NCBI GenBank assembly: GCA_020722745.1 | Contig: DYKF01000003.1 | Location: 1 to 42,585, forward strand | Source of the DNA: Caldithrix sp. | GTDB lineage: Bacteria; Spirochaetota; Leptospiria; Turneriellales; Turneriellaceae | DNA: 42,585 nucleotides | Reading direction: 5' to 3' | Shown: positions 1 through 8,157 of the stretch, piece after piece | Position numbering within the stretch: the stretch's first letter is position 1 | Layout: every line of letters begins with the position of its first letter | The notes under the pieces: model-generated | What the model was told of the DNA's origin: nothing | Seen by the model: only the letters and a program-made list of their open reading frames with translations | The model's database searches: none | Position numbers and translations under genes: made by a program

Positions 1-16
1 GTAGCAAGCCGCAGGC

Positions 17-40
17 AAAAAGTCCACGGAGGGACTTTTT
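17..40 (+). terminator. Rho-independent terminator of an upstream gene
   Basis: A perfect 9-bp inverted repeat, AAAAAGTCC and GGACTTTTT, flanks a 6-base loop and ends in five T residues. Because the stem also starts with five A residues it could work in both directions. It probably ends a transcription unit lying left of the window and insulates corA. Confidence 0.75.
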
Positions 41-142
41 CAGAGGATACTTAGAAGCATGATAGGGCAGAGAATTATCGTAAAACAGACGCGGCTGCTT
101 TTTGGGATATACGCGCCACGCAGAATTTTTATTCTCTGCTCT

Positions 143-1042
143 ATGATAGAAGTCGTTCTCCAAACAGAATCGTGCCACTGGATTGACATTATTGACCAGA
201 CAGAAGAAGATGCTCAGGAAATTTCCAAAATATTTAAGCTTCACCCTCTTGCCCTGCAGGATGCACTCGACCCAAAACATTTACCCAAAATAGAAAAGTT
301 TGAGGATATTATTTTTATGGTGCTGCGCCACTTTGACGAGGACTGCCATTACACGGGCACCAATGTTCGCGAACTTACCCGCAAGGTTTCTATCTTTATG
401 GGAAAAGATTTTTTGATCACTATGCACCGCAAAGAAAACTCCATCACGCGTAGAATCAAATCGATGGTTTTATCTGGACTCGACTCGCCGCAAGAAATTG
501 TTATGGAACTGATAGACAGCGTCATTAAATCATACGAAGATGCCGTAGAAAACGAGCAGGACTCCATTGACACAATAGAGGAAAAAATATTCAAGAATAG
601 AGGGAATACAGAAATTCTCGAAGATCTTTATGAGATCAAACAAAAGGCTTATGTGTACAAACGCATGCTGGCCCAGCACAAAGAAATTCTCATCAGCCGT
701 GAAATTAAATCCATTATCCAGAATTCGGCAGATCTCCAGGATTCCGTGGAAATGGCATCTCACATGCTTTACAACGCGGATGAACTGCAGGAAGCAACAA
801 GCCATCTTCTTGCCGTTCATCTTTCCATTGCATCTTTTAAGACGGGAGAGGTAATGCGCCTGCTCACTATCTTCTCTCTCTTTTTTATGCCTCTCACATT
901 TCTTGCCGGCATATATGGCATGAATTTTGAGCACATGCCGGAACTCACCTGGCCGCTGGGGTACCCCATTGCTCTGGGATTTATGGCCGTCATTTCGTTA
1001 GGGTTGTATATCTGGTTTCGCAAATCCGGCTGGCTAAAATAA
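143..1042 (+). CDS. corA: CorA-family magnesium/cobalt transporter
   Basis: CorA proteins are pentameric inner-membrane channels for Mg2+ (and Co2+/Ni2+). The product is acidic and helical in its N-terminal cytoplasmic part. It ends with two membrane helices, the first running into the family signature GMN (in YGMNFEHMPE), the second followed by a short basic tail (FRKSGWLK). From the ATG at 143 it has 299 residues and begins about ten residues before the WIDI motif, as in short-N-terminus CorA proteins. A longer in-frame start at 59 adds 28 residues that look non-coding; it has a weak AGAGGA element 11 bases upstream, whereas 143 has no clear ribosome binding site, so the start is uncertain. 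No operon partner follows; the next plus-strand gene starts about 600 bases away. Confidence 0.9.
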   Translation: MIEVVLQTESCHWIDIIDQTEEDAQEISKIFKLHPLALQDALDPKHLPKIEKFEDIIFMVLRHFDEDCHYTGTNVRELTRKVSIFMGKDFLITMHRKENSITRRIKSMVLSGLDSPQEIVMELIDSVIKSYEDAVENEQDSIDTIEEKIFKNRGNTEILEDLYEIKQKAYVYKRMLAQHKEILISREIKSIIQNSADLQDSVEMASHMLYNADELQEATSHLLAVHLSIASFKTGEVMRLLTIFSLFFMPLTFLAGIYGMNFEHMPELTWPLGYPIALGFMAVISLGLYIWFRKSGWLK

Positions 1043-1067
1043 GCTCTGTTCGCCGGGCTATCGCTTT

Positions 1068-1727
1068 TCAATAGCCACTTAATTCTTTTGGCAAAGAACG
1101 AGTTGGAGCGTAAACTTCAATCGCCGATAAACTCTTGGTGCCATTTTCCCAGTAATAAGAAACACCACGAGAATATATGTGCACAGAGTCGGGCAAGGCC
1201 AATACCTGTGTAGTTTTATAGTGCCGGATAAAGTCTTCGGCTATGGGCTTCATGGTTGCGGGAAACACGCCAAGCGCACTCTCCAGATCCCTAGTTTCCA
1301 GAGGAAACAATTTTAGCCTTCTAACTACTCCACCCTGGCAAGTCGCCACAATGCGCCAGCCGTCTACCATGTACTCCAGCGTTTCTGGGTAGGCATAGTT
1401 TCTGTGAATGGGCTCTCCCAGGCGAGCTGCAGCAGCAAACTCATCTTCGCCCAGCAGAACATGGTGAAGACCAAGTCCCTCTGCAAAAAAATAGCGCTCT
1501 GTGCGAATGCGCGATACAACCAAAGAAGTCTGTGGTGGCTGCCAGGTGCGGGCCCTGTTGGTTCGCACCCCAGAATCTTCGGCAAATCCATTTCCGGTCA
1601 AGGGGGGATAAATTTGACTTTGGCCCTGTGCAAAATATGCCGTACTTAAGAGTATGAAAAGAAACAAGGGAAATCCGATCGCTTTTGAAAACGCTGAATT
1701 TATAGAATCCAAGGATGCCCGCCCCAT
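1068..1727 (-). CDS. Secreted protein of unknown function
   Basis: The family is not recognised. The 219-residue product begins with a long basic n-region followed by a hydrophobic stretch (FPLFLFILLSTAYF) and a likely signal peptidase site after AQG, so it is probably periplasmic or exported. The mature part is mixed, with no clear repeats, membrane segments or known motif. The ATG at 1727 lies inside the divergently transcribed LOG gene, so the 5' ends overlap by 74 bp. No internal ATG gives a signal peptide; an internal TTG would give one with no positive charge. It runs convergent to corA, 25 bp away. Confidence 0.6.
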   Translation of the reverse strand: MGRASLDSINSAFSKAIGFPLFLFILLSTAYFAQGQSQIYPPLTGNGFAEDSGVRTNRARTWQPPQTSLVVSRIRTERYFFAEGLGLHHVLLGEDEFAAAARLGEPIHRNYAYPETLEYMVDGWRIVATCQGGVVRRLKLFPLETRDLESALGVFPATMKPIAEDFIRHYKTTQVLALPDSVHIYSRGVSYYWENGTKSLSAIEVYAPTRSLPKELSGY

Positions 1728-2481
1728 ACGCCTACTATCGGAATATATTTTTCCAGATCAAGAATTTAAAGAAATGCGCGTGCAGGACACCATCGTCTTT
1801 TTTGGTTCAGCCCGTTCTTTGTCTCCCTCTGGCATACGCAGGCTGGAGAGAGATCTAAAAGCGAAAGGTGCAGGCGCGGACGAATGGAAACGCTTTGAAT
1901 TGCAAAAGAAAATATCTGGCTATTACCGCGATGCATCGCGCCTTGCCTGTAAACTCACTAAATGGTCTAAAGAGCTTAACCGAACCAAGACCAGCAATCG
2001 CAGATTCCTGATTTGCTCTGGCGGAGGCCCCGGTATGATGGAAGCGGCAAACAGAGGAGCCTCCCTCGCCAAAGGTCTCTCTGTGGGACTCAATATATCG
2101 TTGCCATTTGAGCAGGAACCTAATCCCTATATCACACCCTCTTTGAGTTTCAACTTTCATTACTTTTTTATGAGAAAATACTGGCTCATGAATCTTGCTA
2201 AAGCCCTCGTTGTTTTTCCGGGAGGTTTTGGCACCATGGACGAACTCTTTGAACTGCTAACTCTCATCCAGACGCACAAATTATCCAAACCTCTGCCAAT
2301 AGTAATTTACGGAACGGAATACTGGAAAAAGCTGATCCACTTTGAAACGTTTGTCGAGTGGGGTATGATTCATGAAAACGATCTCAACTATCTGCACTTT
2401 TCGGACGATGTCGACGAAGCTTACGAATACCTCGTCGACAGACTCAGCGAAATTCATCTTTCTGCGGATAAAGATAAATAA
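1654..2481 (+). CDS. LOG-family nucleotide 5'-monophosphate phosphoribohydrolase
   Basis: LOG-family enzymes (TIGR00730, once called lysine decarboxylase-like) hydrolyse the N-glycosidic bond of nucleoside monophosphates, including cytokinin ribotides. The signatures are visible: FFGSAR near residue 50, the nucleotide-binding segment SGGGPGMMEAANRGA near residue 125, and the catalytic segment PGGFGTMDELFE near residue 190. The 275-residue length fits the longer bacterial subgroup, which has an N-terminal extension. That extension contains the conserved-looking segment ESKDARPIRLLSEY, which supports the ATG at 1654 over the methionine at residue 41. Consequently the gene overlaps the 5' end of the divergent secreted-protein gene. 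The true substrate cannot be read from sequence. Confidence 0.88.
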   Translation: MKRNKGNPIAFENAEFIESKDARPIRLLSEYIFPDQEFKEMRVQDTIVFFGSARSLSPSGIRRLERDLKAKGAGADEWKRFELQKKISGYYRDASRLACKLTKWSKELNRTKTSNRRFLICSGGGPGMMEAANRGASLAKGLSVGLNISLPFEQEPNPYITPSLSFNFHYFFMRKYWLMNLAKALVVFPGGFGTMDELFELLTLIQTHKLSKPLPIVIYGTEYWKKLIHFETFVEWGMIHENDLNYLHFSDDVDEAYEYLVDRLSEIHLSADKDK

Positions 2482-2548
2482 GGGGTGGTTGGATTTTTTG
2501 CCAGTGTCCTGTATTGCCGGGTATCATCAAATCGGGCGTGCCGTTAAA

Positions 2549-3577
2549 ATGGCAACCGCCCGCGTGATTTTTGCTGTCAGCTTAGCATTGTGGCCCGTAT
2601 GGAACAGCCATGCTGATTTCCGCCCATATGGAACAACGTTTCATGGAGCGGGCGCCGGCGCCGGCAATACAGGTACGTCGTGGTCTCAAGATATATCCGC
2701 GCTTTCTTACAATCCATCGTTTGCAGCCAATGCCATCCATGGAGGCGCTGCGCTCAGCGTGCTCGGTTCTACGCGGGTGGACAATTTCAATGCGCAAAAA
2801 GCTGTATCGGCATCAGAACTCCCACTGCTCGCCGTTCTTATGCCATTTTGGAGCAATTACTCTACTGGCCTGCTTATTCATTCACCCTTTATGAGAGGCT
2901 ATCCAGATGGGAGCTATCGGTATTATGCCATAGAGCCAGTGCTTGCCGTTTCGCTATCGCGGCACTGGAACGCGGGTTTCACTGCTGGCCTCGGCGTAGC
3001 CAACCAGTCCGACCTGTATTTTGGCTACGCCTTCAGCTCCTCTGTTTCTGTCTCTTGGACGGGAGAGCAGTTTTCCTGGGGGGCCCTCTTCCGGCCAGGG
3101 GCATCGTATTTGCTGCCATCGCCCATATCTCTGAGTCCCATACAGGAAACCCACCCGGGTCTGTTTCGCACCGGAGTAGCTTGGAGAAGCAAAGAAATCA
3201 TCCTCGCCCTTGAAACCGAATATACAGACTGGAGAAACGCTCTGTACATAGAAAACAACGTGAATCTGGTTCCATCTATGGAAAGTGGATTTCTGGATTA
3301 TTTCACACTTCATGCAGGAGGCACTTTTCCTATCGCATTCTGGAAAGGTTTGTTATTTCGCAGCGGTGTGCTCACCGAAAACTACTATTCAGCAGACGGG
3401 AAAAACGATAGACAATGGCTGATTACAGCAGGACTTGGCGGATACGCCGGAAGCGAATTCTGGGGGGAAAAATTGAAGATAGATTTTTCTGTCGTCTCTT
3501 CGTATCTCTCTTCTTTTTTCAGGAAAGAATCCCACCAGATAGAAAGGGTTATTGCCACCTTTGAATTTCGGTACTGA
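2549..3577 (+). CDS. Probable outer membrane beta-barrel protein
   Basis: From the ATG at 2549 the product has 342 residues and a Sec signal peptide (MATARVIFAVSLALWPVWNSHA). The mature part has alternating hydrophobic and polar strands rich in Gly, Tyr, Trp and Ser. It ends in FEFRY, a C-terminal aromatic residue typical of outer membrane barrels recognised by BamA. The style resembles FadL/PorV-like or DUF5723-type barrels, but no family can be assigned. The open frame extends upstream into the LOG gene. A TTG at 2489 with AGGGG just before it is an alternative start, which would add 20 residues ahead of the signal peptide. The gene follows LOG by 67 bp and precedes the HEAT lipoprotein by one base, so the three are probably cotranscribed. 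Confidence 0.72.
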   Translation: MATARVIFAVSLALWPVWNSHADFRPYGTTFHGAGAGAGNTGTSWSQDISALSYNPSFAANAIHGGAALSVLGSTRVDNFNAQKAVSASELPLLAVLMPFWSNYSTGLLIHSPFMRGYPDGSYRYYAIEPVLAVSLSRHWNAGFTAGLGVANQSDLYFGYAFSSSVSVSWTGEQFSWGALFRPGASYLLPSPISLSPIQETHPGLFRTGVAWRSKEIILALETEYTDWRNALYIENNVNLVPSMESGFLDYFTLHAGGTFPIAFWKGLLFRSGVLTENYYSADGKNDRQWLITAGLGGYAGSEFWGEKLKIDFSVVSSYLSSFFRKESHQIERVIATFEFRY

Positions 3578-3578
3578 C

Positions 3579-4325
3579 ATGAAACATTACGCACTATTAC
3601 TCCTTGCCATTTTTGCCGTCAGTTGTACCGGCCCCAATAAAAGAGAAGCCTCTCTAACCAATCCCACAATTACGCTCGAAGAATATAAATCGAAGAACTG
3701 GCAGGAGAAAGTAGAGATCCTTTCCGCTTTTCAGATTGCGCCCTCTACGCTCAAAGAGCACGAAATTATTCTGGCCGGCCTTTTAACGCAGCACGAAAGA
3801 GTCCAGATAGAAGCCCTCAAAATAACAGAAAGATTTTCCCTGGCAAACAATTTAAGCTATATTCCACCCATGCTCAAAACTAACAGCGCCATGCTGCGCT
3901 ACCATGCGCTCAGCGCTCTGGTTTCTTTTGCCAACGACGACCAGGAGCTGAAGTCATCTGGCGAAATGCTTCGCGATCCTGAATGGATGATCCGCGAAAT
4001 TGCATTGCGCAACATACGCAACTTCCCAAGTGAACGCAGCAAAAAAATTTACTTCTCCAGAATTCTCCTTATGCTTAAAGAGAAAAATATAAATGTCTTG
4101 CGGGAAGTGTACGATACGCTCATCTGGTACCAGGATCCCCGCGCCTATACGTATCTCATTAAACGTAGTTATGTTTACGAAGACCCCATGGAAATTATCG
4201 TAATTATGGATCAGCTCATCAAAATACCTGACCCTCGCGCAAAGCAGAGAATACAGTCCATTTCAAGAACCGATAAGGATCCCATCGTTGTTCGCGAAGC
4301 CAGATTTTTATTGGGATATAAATAG
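3579..4325 (+). CDS. HEAT-repeat lipoprotein
   Basis: The 248-residue product begins with MKHYALLLLAIFAVSC, a lipoprotein signal peptide whose cysteine at position 16 would be acylated; the relaxed lipobox FAVSC is acceptable in spirochaetes. The rest is predicted to be all helical with HEAT/PBS-lyase-like repeats of about 30 residues, for example the segments starting near HERVQIEALKI, AMLRYHALSAL and EWMIREIALRN. Such repeats act as protein-binding scaffolds. The ATG at 3579 is one base after the stop of the upstream barrel gene, which suggests translational coupling and a shared envelope role. A longer frame starting at 3552 lies inside the upstream gene and lacks a direct signal peptide start. 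Confidence 0.75.
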   Translation: MKHYALLLLAIFAVSCTGPNKREASLTNPTITLEEYKSKNWQEKVEILSAFQIAPSTLKEHEIILAGLLTQHERVQIEALKITERFSLANNLSYIPPMLKTNSAMLRYHALSALVSFANDDQELKSSGEMLRDPEWMIREIALRNIRNFPSERSKKIYFSRILLMLKEKNINVLREVYDTLIWYQDPRAYTYLIKRSYVYEDPMEIIVIMDQLIKIPDPRAKQRIQSISRTDKDPIVVREARFLLGYK

Positions 4326-4417
4326 CATAATTTTGGCCGAGGTAGAAAAATTTATTTTTAGGGCACCTCCGAAGAAATCCTTCCGTAGACTTTTTCAGAC
4401 CTTACCTGGAAACTGGA

Positions 4418-5272
4418 TTAACTGCCGTGCTCTGCAAAAAGGGGCCTCTGTGGCGTGCCGCCTTTTCTTACTTCAAAATGCAGATGAGGACCTGTCGATC
4501 TACCCGTATCGCCGGAAAGGGCTATTTTGCTTCCCTGCTTTACTTTAGCACCTTTTGCAATAGAGTAATTGCTCAAATGCCCATAAAGTGTTTTATATCC
4601 GTTCCCATGGTCTATGATCACCGTTTTTCCATAGCCGCTTTTCCACCCGACAAATTCTATAGTTCCAGAAGCAGCCGCTACAACGGGAGTTCCAATTTCG
4701 CAGGCAATGTCTATTCCCTTATGAAACTTTTCCTTGTGGGTAAAGGGATCGGCTCTTTTTCCAAAGGGAGAAGTCACTTTGCCAGAGACGGGTCTAATAA
4801 ATGCTGTTAAGTTCAAGAAGGCCTTTTGCTCCACTGCAAGTTTTGCACCGGCAATAAAATAAAATCCGGGATGGCCCGGTACGCTGAACACGGCAGAAAG
4901 AGGTACCTTATATTTTAATGCAATCTCTGCAACATCGCCACGCATGGCCACACCTCTGGCATTGGGAATGATCCATTCATCGCCGGGAGAATGCGACCAC
5001 AGTGTTTCAAGGTTGTTGACAGTAGAAAGGGTATCGTGATCGAGCATTGTTTTTGCCATCACTGTAAAAAAGTTGTCCTCTTTTTTAAGGCGGTACAAAC
5101 GAAAGCGCAGGGAAGGAATTTCCCCGCTTGCAATTCTGCGAAGATTTTCGGCAGTTTCTTTTCTCTGTTCCTGGATTTGCACATCGGAATACTCTAGGGA
5201 TTGTATGCGCGGAATTCCGCTGCTCGCATGAATAAACGCTGGCAAAACTATAATAATCAACAGTCGAAGCAC
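4418..5272 (-). CDS. M23-family metallopeptidase (LytM/NlpD type) with signal peptide
   Basis: The 284-residue product has a Sec signal (residues 1-17), a central region with LysM-like character (a segment ending PGDEWIIPNARG near residue 105, then ALKYKVPLSAVF), and a C-terminal Zn-dependent M23 domain from about residue 165. The zinc and catalytic motifs HKGIDIA, GHLSNY and GPHLHFEV are all intact, so an active peptidoglycan endopeptidase is expected in the periplasm. The start is a GTG at 5272; an in-frame TAA lies three codons upstream and no later start keeps the signal peptide. A perfect sigma-28 -10 octamer ends six bases before this GTG, so the transcript may be leaderless and flagellum-linked. 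The 3' end is convergent with the HEAT lipoprotein gene. Confidence 0.88.
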   Translation of the reverse strand: MLRLLIIIVLPAFIHASSGIPRIQSLEYSDVQIQEQRKETAENLRRIASGEIPSLRFRLYRLKKEDNFFTVMAKTMLDHDTLSTVNNLETLWSHSPGDEWIIPNARGVAMRGDVAEIALKYKVPLSAVFSVPGHPGFYFIAGAKLAVEQKAFLNLTAFIRPVSGKVTSPFGKRADPFTHKEKFHKGIDIACEIGTPVVAAASGTIEFVGWKSGYGKTVIIDHGNGYKTLYGHLSNYSIAKGAKVKQGSKIALSGDTGRSTGPHLHFEVRKGGTPQRPLFAEHGS

Positions 5273-5278
5273 AGTATG

Positions 5279-5305
5279 TTATCGGCGGATTAAAAAAGTT
5301 CTTGA
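5279..5305 (-). promoter_or_regulatory. Sigma-28-like promoter of the M23 peptidase gene
   Basis: On the minus strand the sequence reads TCAA-N15-GCCGATAA. The -10 octamer matches the FliA/SigD consensus GCCGATAA at all eight positions and the -35 matches TAAA at three of four with the standard 15-base spacer. The -10 ends six bases before the GTG start codon at 5272, so transcription would begin at or next to the start codon. Confidence 0.6.
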
Positions 5306-5317
5306 GGATATAACAGA

Positions 5318-6484
5318 CTATAGCAGTCTGCGGGCGACGGGAGTTTTGTCTCCAGAAATTTCGTAATGCGTTATACTTGTTCGGCCGGCCCTTTCTTCCA
5401 GAAAGTCTTCCATTCCAGTTACATCCGTGGTTGTGACAATAGCCTGTCCGGTTTTATGGAGAAACTGAATAAACTGCTTTCGACGGGAAAGATCTAACTC
5501 ATTGAGTACATCGTCTATTAAAAGCACCGGGATCTGGCGGGTAATTCTGGTATAGTAAGCATACTGGGCCATTTTAAGGGATAGAGCAGCCGTGCGCTTT
5601 TGACCCTGCGATGCAATATCAGAAAGATCCTGTCCACTCTGCGGGTTTTCTATTTTCCAGAGGTCCCTCTGTACTCCGGCTGTGTTCTGCTTCACGACAA
5701 AATCTTTTCCACGCCGACTCTGCAGAGCCGCTCTAAACAACTCTGTTTGCTCGCCACCCTCTACCGAAGGCCGAAACACGAGCTTCCATGAATCTTTCCC
5801 ACCGGAAATTTGCTCAATATACTCACCAAAAGGCTGGCTGTACTTTTCAGCGAACTCCAGTCGGTAGTTCTGTAATGCAGCGCCATGAATTGCCATTTCT
5901 GATTCAATGGCGTCAAACACATCTGCTCTTTTTTCCCCTGATTTCAATAATGAAGATCTCATATCTAAAGACTTATGATAATGCCGCAGGGAACTGAAGT
6001 ATGCCGGATACATAGTTGATAAAACGAGATCAAAAAATTTTCTTCGCACCCCCGGAGCAGAATCCACGATAGAAATATCATCGGGAGAAAAAACAACCGA
6101 ACGGAATCTGCCCAGCAAATCCGCCGACTTAATTACCTGTTCCCGATTGAGAGTAATTTTTCTCTGCATGGGCCCGGAGGTTCCCGGATTCTTTCCATAA
6201 GCAAGCCGAACTTCTTCCTCTCCAGCGGCCATGCGATACCGCAATTGAATGGAATAAAAGTCCTCGCTCCATTGAACCATGGTTTGGTCTTTGGCGCCCC
6301 GAAACGATTTGAGAGAGGAAATAACAGAAACCGCTTCGAGAATAGACGTTTTGCCAGCGCCGTTGTGGCCCGTAATCAAAACGAGATCACTGTCCAGTGA
6401 AATTTCCAGAGAGGGATAACACCGGAAATTTGTAAGCTTGACGGCAAGAGCCCGCAAAGCTGTTAAACCGGTTTCTGCAAACAT
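5318..6484 (-). CDS. recF: DNA replication and repair protein RecF
   Basis: RecF is an SMC/Rad50-like ATPase that helps load RecA at single-strand gaps. Visible motifs are the Walker A loop GHNGAGKTS near residue 40, the ABC-type signature region ASQGQKRTAALSLKMAQ near residue 300, and Walker B PVLLIDDVLNELD near residue 325. The segment LTNFRCYPSLEISL near the start is the usual N-terminal RecF strand. The 388-residue length is slightly above the usual 360-370; the first 16 residues before VKLTNFRC are probably extra or a late start was missed. It lies about 100 bp downstream of dnaN, the common dnaN-recF pairing, but without dnaA or gyrB nearby. Confidence 0.93.
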   Translation of the reverse strand: MFAETGLTALRALAVKLTNFRCYPSLEISLDSDLVLITGHNGAGKTSILEAVSVISSLKSFRGAKDQTMVQWSEDFYSIQLRYRMAAGEEEVRLAYGKNPGTSGPMQRKITLNREQVIKSADLLGRFRSVVFSPDDISIVDSAPGVRRKFFDLVLSTMYPAYFSSLRHYHKSLDMRSSLLKSGEKRADVFDAIESEMAIHGAALQNYRLEFAEKYSQPFGEYIEQISGGKDSWKLVFRPSVEGGEQTELFRAALQSRRGKDFVVKQNTAGVQRDLWKIENPQSGQDLSDIASQGQKRTAALSLKMAQYAYYTRITRQIPVLLIDDVLNELDLSRRKQFIQFLHKTGQAIVTTTDVTGMEDFLEERAGRTSITHYEISGDKTPVARRLL

Positions 6485-6502
6485 TAAAGGGAACCTCTAC
6501 GA

Positions 6503-6529
6503 ATTAAAAATTTGATTAAAATTTTTAAT
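6503..6529. other. AT-only hairpin between dnaN and recF
   Basis: An 11-bp perfect inverted repeat, ATTAAAAATTT and AAATTTTTAAT, separated by five bases, sits in the 98-bp gap between the dnaN stop and the recF start. It contains no G or C in the stem, so it is a weak RNA hairpin; it may be a modest terminator or attenuator, or an easily melted DNA site. Confidence 0.4.
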
Positions 6530-6582
6530 AGATCACCCTTAATACACACCGGCAGGAATTCTTTTAGAAAAATTTAACTTCC

Positions 6583-7737
6583 TTAAATTTTCATGGGCAT
6601 GACAAGCGCAAGAAAGTCCGCATCGTCAGTATCAAAAACAACAATCGGACGCGCTGAATCGTTAAATCCAAGTTTTACCGTTTCACAGCTCAATGACCGA
6701 AGAATGTCTATCATATAGGTTGCGTTAAAACCGATCTGAAGCTTTTCACCTGTATAGCCAATGGGCAGAGTCATCTCTGCCGTACCAACCTGGGGAGTAT
6801 TCGCAACGAGGTGGAGTTCTCCTCCCTCAAGGGTTAAGCGAACCTGAAACGAAGGCGGCTCTGTCATTACCTTTACCTGAGACAAAGCATTGAGAAGATC
6901 TTCCCGATTCAGCGTAAACTCGATAGAAAGGCTCTCTGGAATCACGCGTCTGTAATCAGGAAATTTGCCTTCTACCAGGCGGCTCACGAGCTCTGCGTCT
7001 CCAATCTTAAAAAATATGTCGCGCTGTTCTACTCCCAGTTTTACAACTGGGGCAGAGTCTATGAGCTTTTGCAACTCGCGGATGGCTTTGGAATGCACAA
7101 CCGTATCGGCTGCTGCATCGGGCGAAAGCGTTACGGGATTCTCTAATGTACGACTGATAGCAGCAAGGCGGCGCCCGTCTGTACCCACAATAGTAAGTTT
7201 GTTGCCGTCAGCCTGAAAAGCAAGGCCATTGTAAATATAGCGATTATCTTCCTGTGTAATGGAGTAGATTGTTTTTTTAACCATTTCGTCAAGTACGGCA
7301 GACGGAACATTAGAAAGCCTGTCTTCGGAGACCTGGTTAATGGCAGGAAAAAGAGATCGATCTTTGCCAGACATTTTATAGCGGGCAGAGCTTTTTCCAG
7401 AACCTTCTATTAACACGTCATATAGGGTTTCATCAGATTCTACGGATTCTGCATTCTCGGGTTCTACAGTCTTAAATACAATCTGATCGGAACGGAGCTG
7501 GCGTGCAATTTCTGAAAACTTTTTTGCCCGCACAATAATTTCGCCCTGCTCTGTATTTTCTGCCGGCACGGCTATGCGCACGGTACTTTCCATATCCGAG
7601 GCAGTAATGCTCACCGAGTCTTTCTCAATGGTAATAAAAACATTCGACAGAAGCGTAGTTGTTTCGCGGGCCGGCACAATTGTATCAATGCGAGCCATTG
7701 CTTTTTCGATGAGATCTTTACCAGTTTGAAATTTCAT
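6583..7737 (-). CDS. dnaN: DNA polymerase III beta subunit (sliding clamp)
   Basis: The beta clamp is a ring-shaped homodimer that tethers polymerase III and many repair proteins to DNA. The 384-residue product shows the typical three-fold repeated clamp fold. Recognisable segments include YKMSGKDRSLFPAI in the middle, FKIGDAELVSRLVEGKFPDYRRVIP around residue 255, FNATYMIDILRSL near residue 340, and the conserved C-terminal MPMKI. The ATG at 7737 gives MKFQTGKDL, the normal beta-clamp N-terminus, and has GGAG 12 bases upstream; a longer frame to 7770 lacks support. It precedes recF and is divergent from the small gene at 7861. No dnaA is adjacent and no cluster of DnaA boxes was seen upstream. 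Confidence 0.95.
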   Translation of the reverse strand: MKFQTGKDLIEKAMARIDTIVPARETTTLLSNVFITIEKDSVSITASDMESTVRIAVPAENTEQGEIIVRAKKFSEIARQLRSDQIVFKTVEPENAESVESDETLYDVLIEGSGKSSARYKMSGKDRSLFPAINQVSEDRLSNVPSAVLDEMVKKTIYSITQEDNRYIYNGLAFQADGNKLTIVGTDGRRLAAISRTLENPVTLSPDAAADTVVHSKAIRELQKLIDSAPVVKLGVEQRDIFFKIGDAELVSRLVEGKFPDYRRVIPESLSIEFTLNREDLLNALSQVKVMTEPPSFQVRLTLEGGELHLVANTPQVGTAEMTLPIGYTGEKLQIGFNATYMIDILRSLSCETVKLGFNDSARPIVVFDTDDADFLALVMPMKI

Positions 7738-7860
7738 ATATTCTTTTACTCCAGAAATGCGGGCACTCAATTGTCGTTTTTAAATGCCATAGTACCTGTG
7801 CGCTCTGTAAAAGAAAGCAAAAAATCTTGACCATGCGTACCATTATCCCTGAAAGGTATA

Positions 7861-8157
7861 ATGGACTGGGAAACATTACTATCGCGCGGATTAACCGATG
7901 GCAAAATCCGCGAACTCCACCTGTACAAAGTACCCGTGCTGAAAACGTGCGACAACTGGTCTGCCGTAAAAGAACTGGGGCGGGTAGATTTCAAGGGAAA
8001 ACATTCCGATTACCATGGGGCTCTTGTGAAATATGCAGAGAAATTCTACTTTGTCACGGACGCCCGCATAGAAGCACTTGCTCCGTACAGAAAGTGGGAT
8101 CTCAAGAAAAAAATTTCTGTCATCCCGGAAGCAGAAGCCAAAAAGCCTTCTAAATAA
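7861..8157 (+). CDS. Small conserved-looking protein of unknown function
   Basis: The 98-residue product (MDWETLLSRGLTDGKIRE...) is soluble, mixed alpha/beta, with a basic Lys-rich C-terminal tail and no signal peptide. No family is recognised. The ATG at 7861 has GAAAGG six bases upstream, a good ribosome binding site, and codon use looks normal, so the gene is likely real. It is divergent from dnaN and ends next to the stop of the minus-strand STAS/zinc-ribbon gene (convergent, no gap). A competing minus-strand frame in the same DNA has poor composition and was dismissed. Confidence 0.7.
   Translation: MDWETLLSRGLTDGKIRELHLYKVPVLKTCDNWSAVKELGRVDFKGKHSDYHGALVKYAEKFYFVTDARIEALAPYRKWDLKKKISVIPEAEAKKPSK

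Noticed and set aside
530-934. Minus-strand frame of 134 codons inside corA
   Set aside because: Antisense shadow; the corA frame carries clear family motifs.
1123-1130. GCCGATAA on the plus strand, a perfect sigma-28 -10 element
   Set aside because: It lies inside the secreted-protein gene, has no TAAA at 15 bases upstream and points toward no gene start.
2680-3213. Long alternative plus-strand frame inside the barrel gene
   Set aside because: Rich in Cys, Arg and Trp, without a ribosome binding site; a shadow of the barrel protein reading frame.
7738-7860. Possible replication origin upstream of dnaN
   Set aside because: No TTATCCACA-like DnaA boxes, no AT-rich repeat cluster and no dnaA nearby.
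7767-7994. Minus-strand frame opposite the small gene at 7861
   Set aside because: Low-complexity Ser/Thr/Arg composition and no good start; the plus-strand frame has a ribosome binding site.
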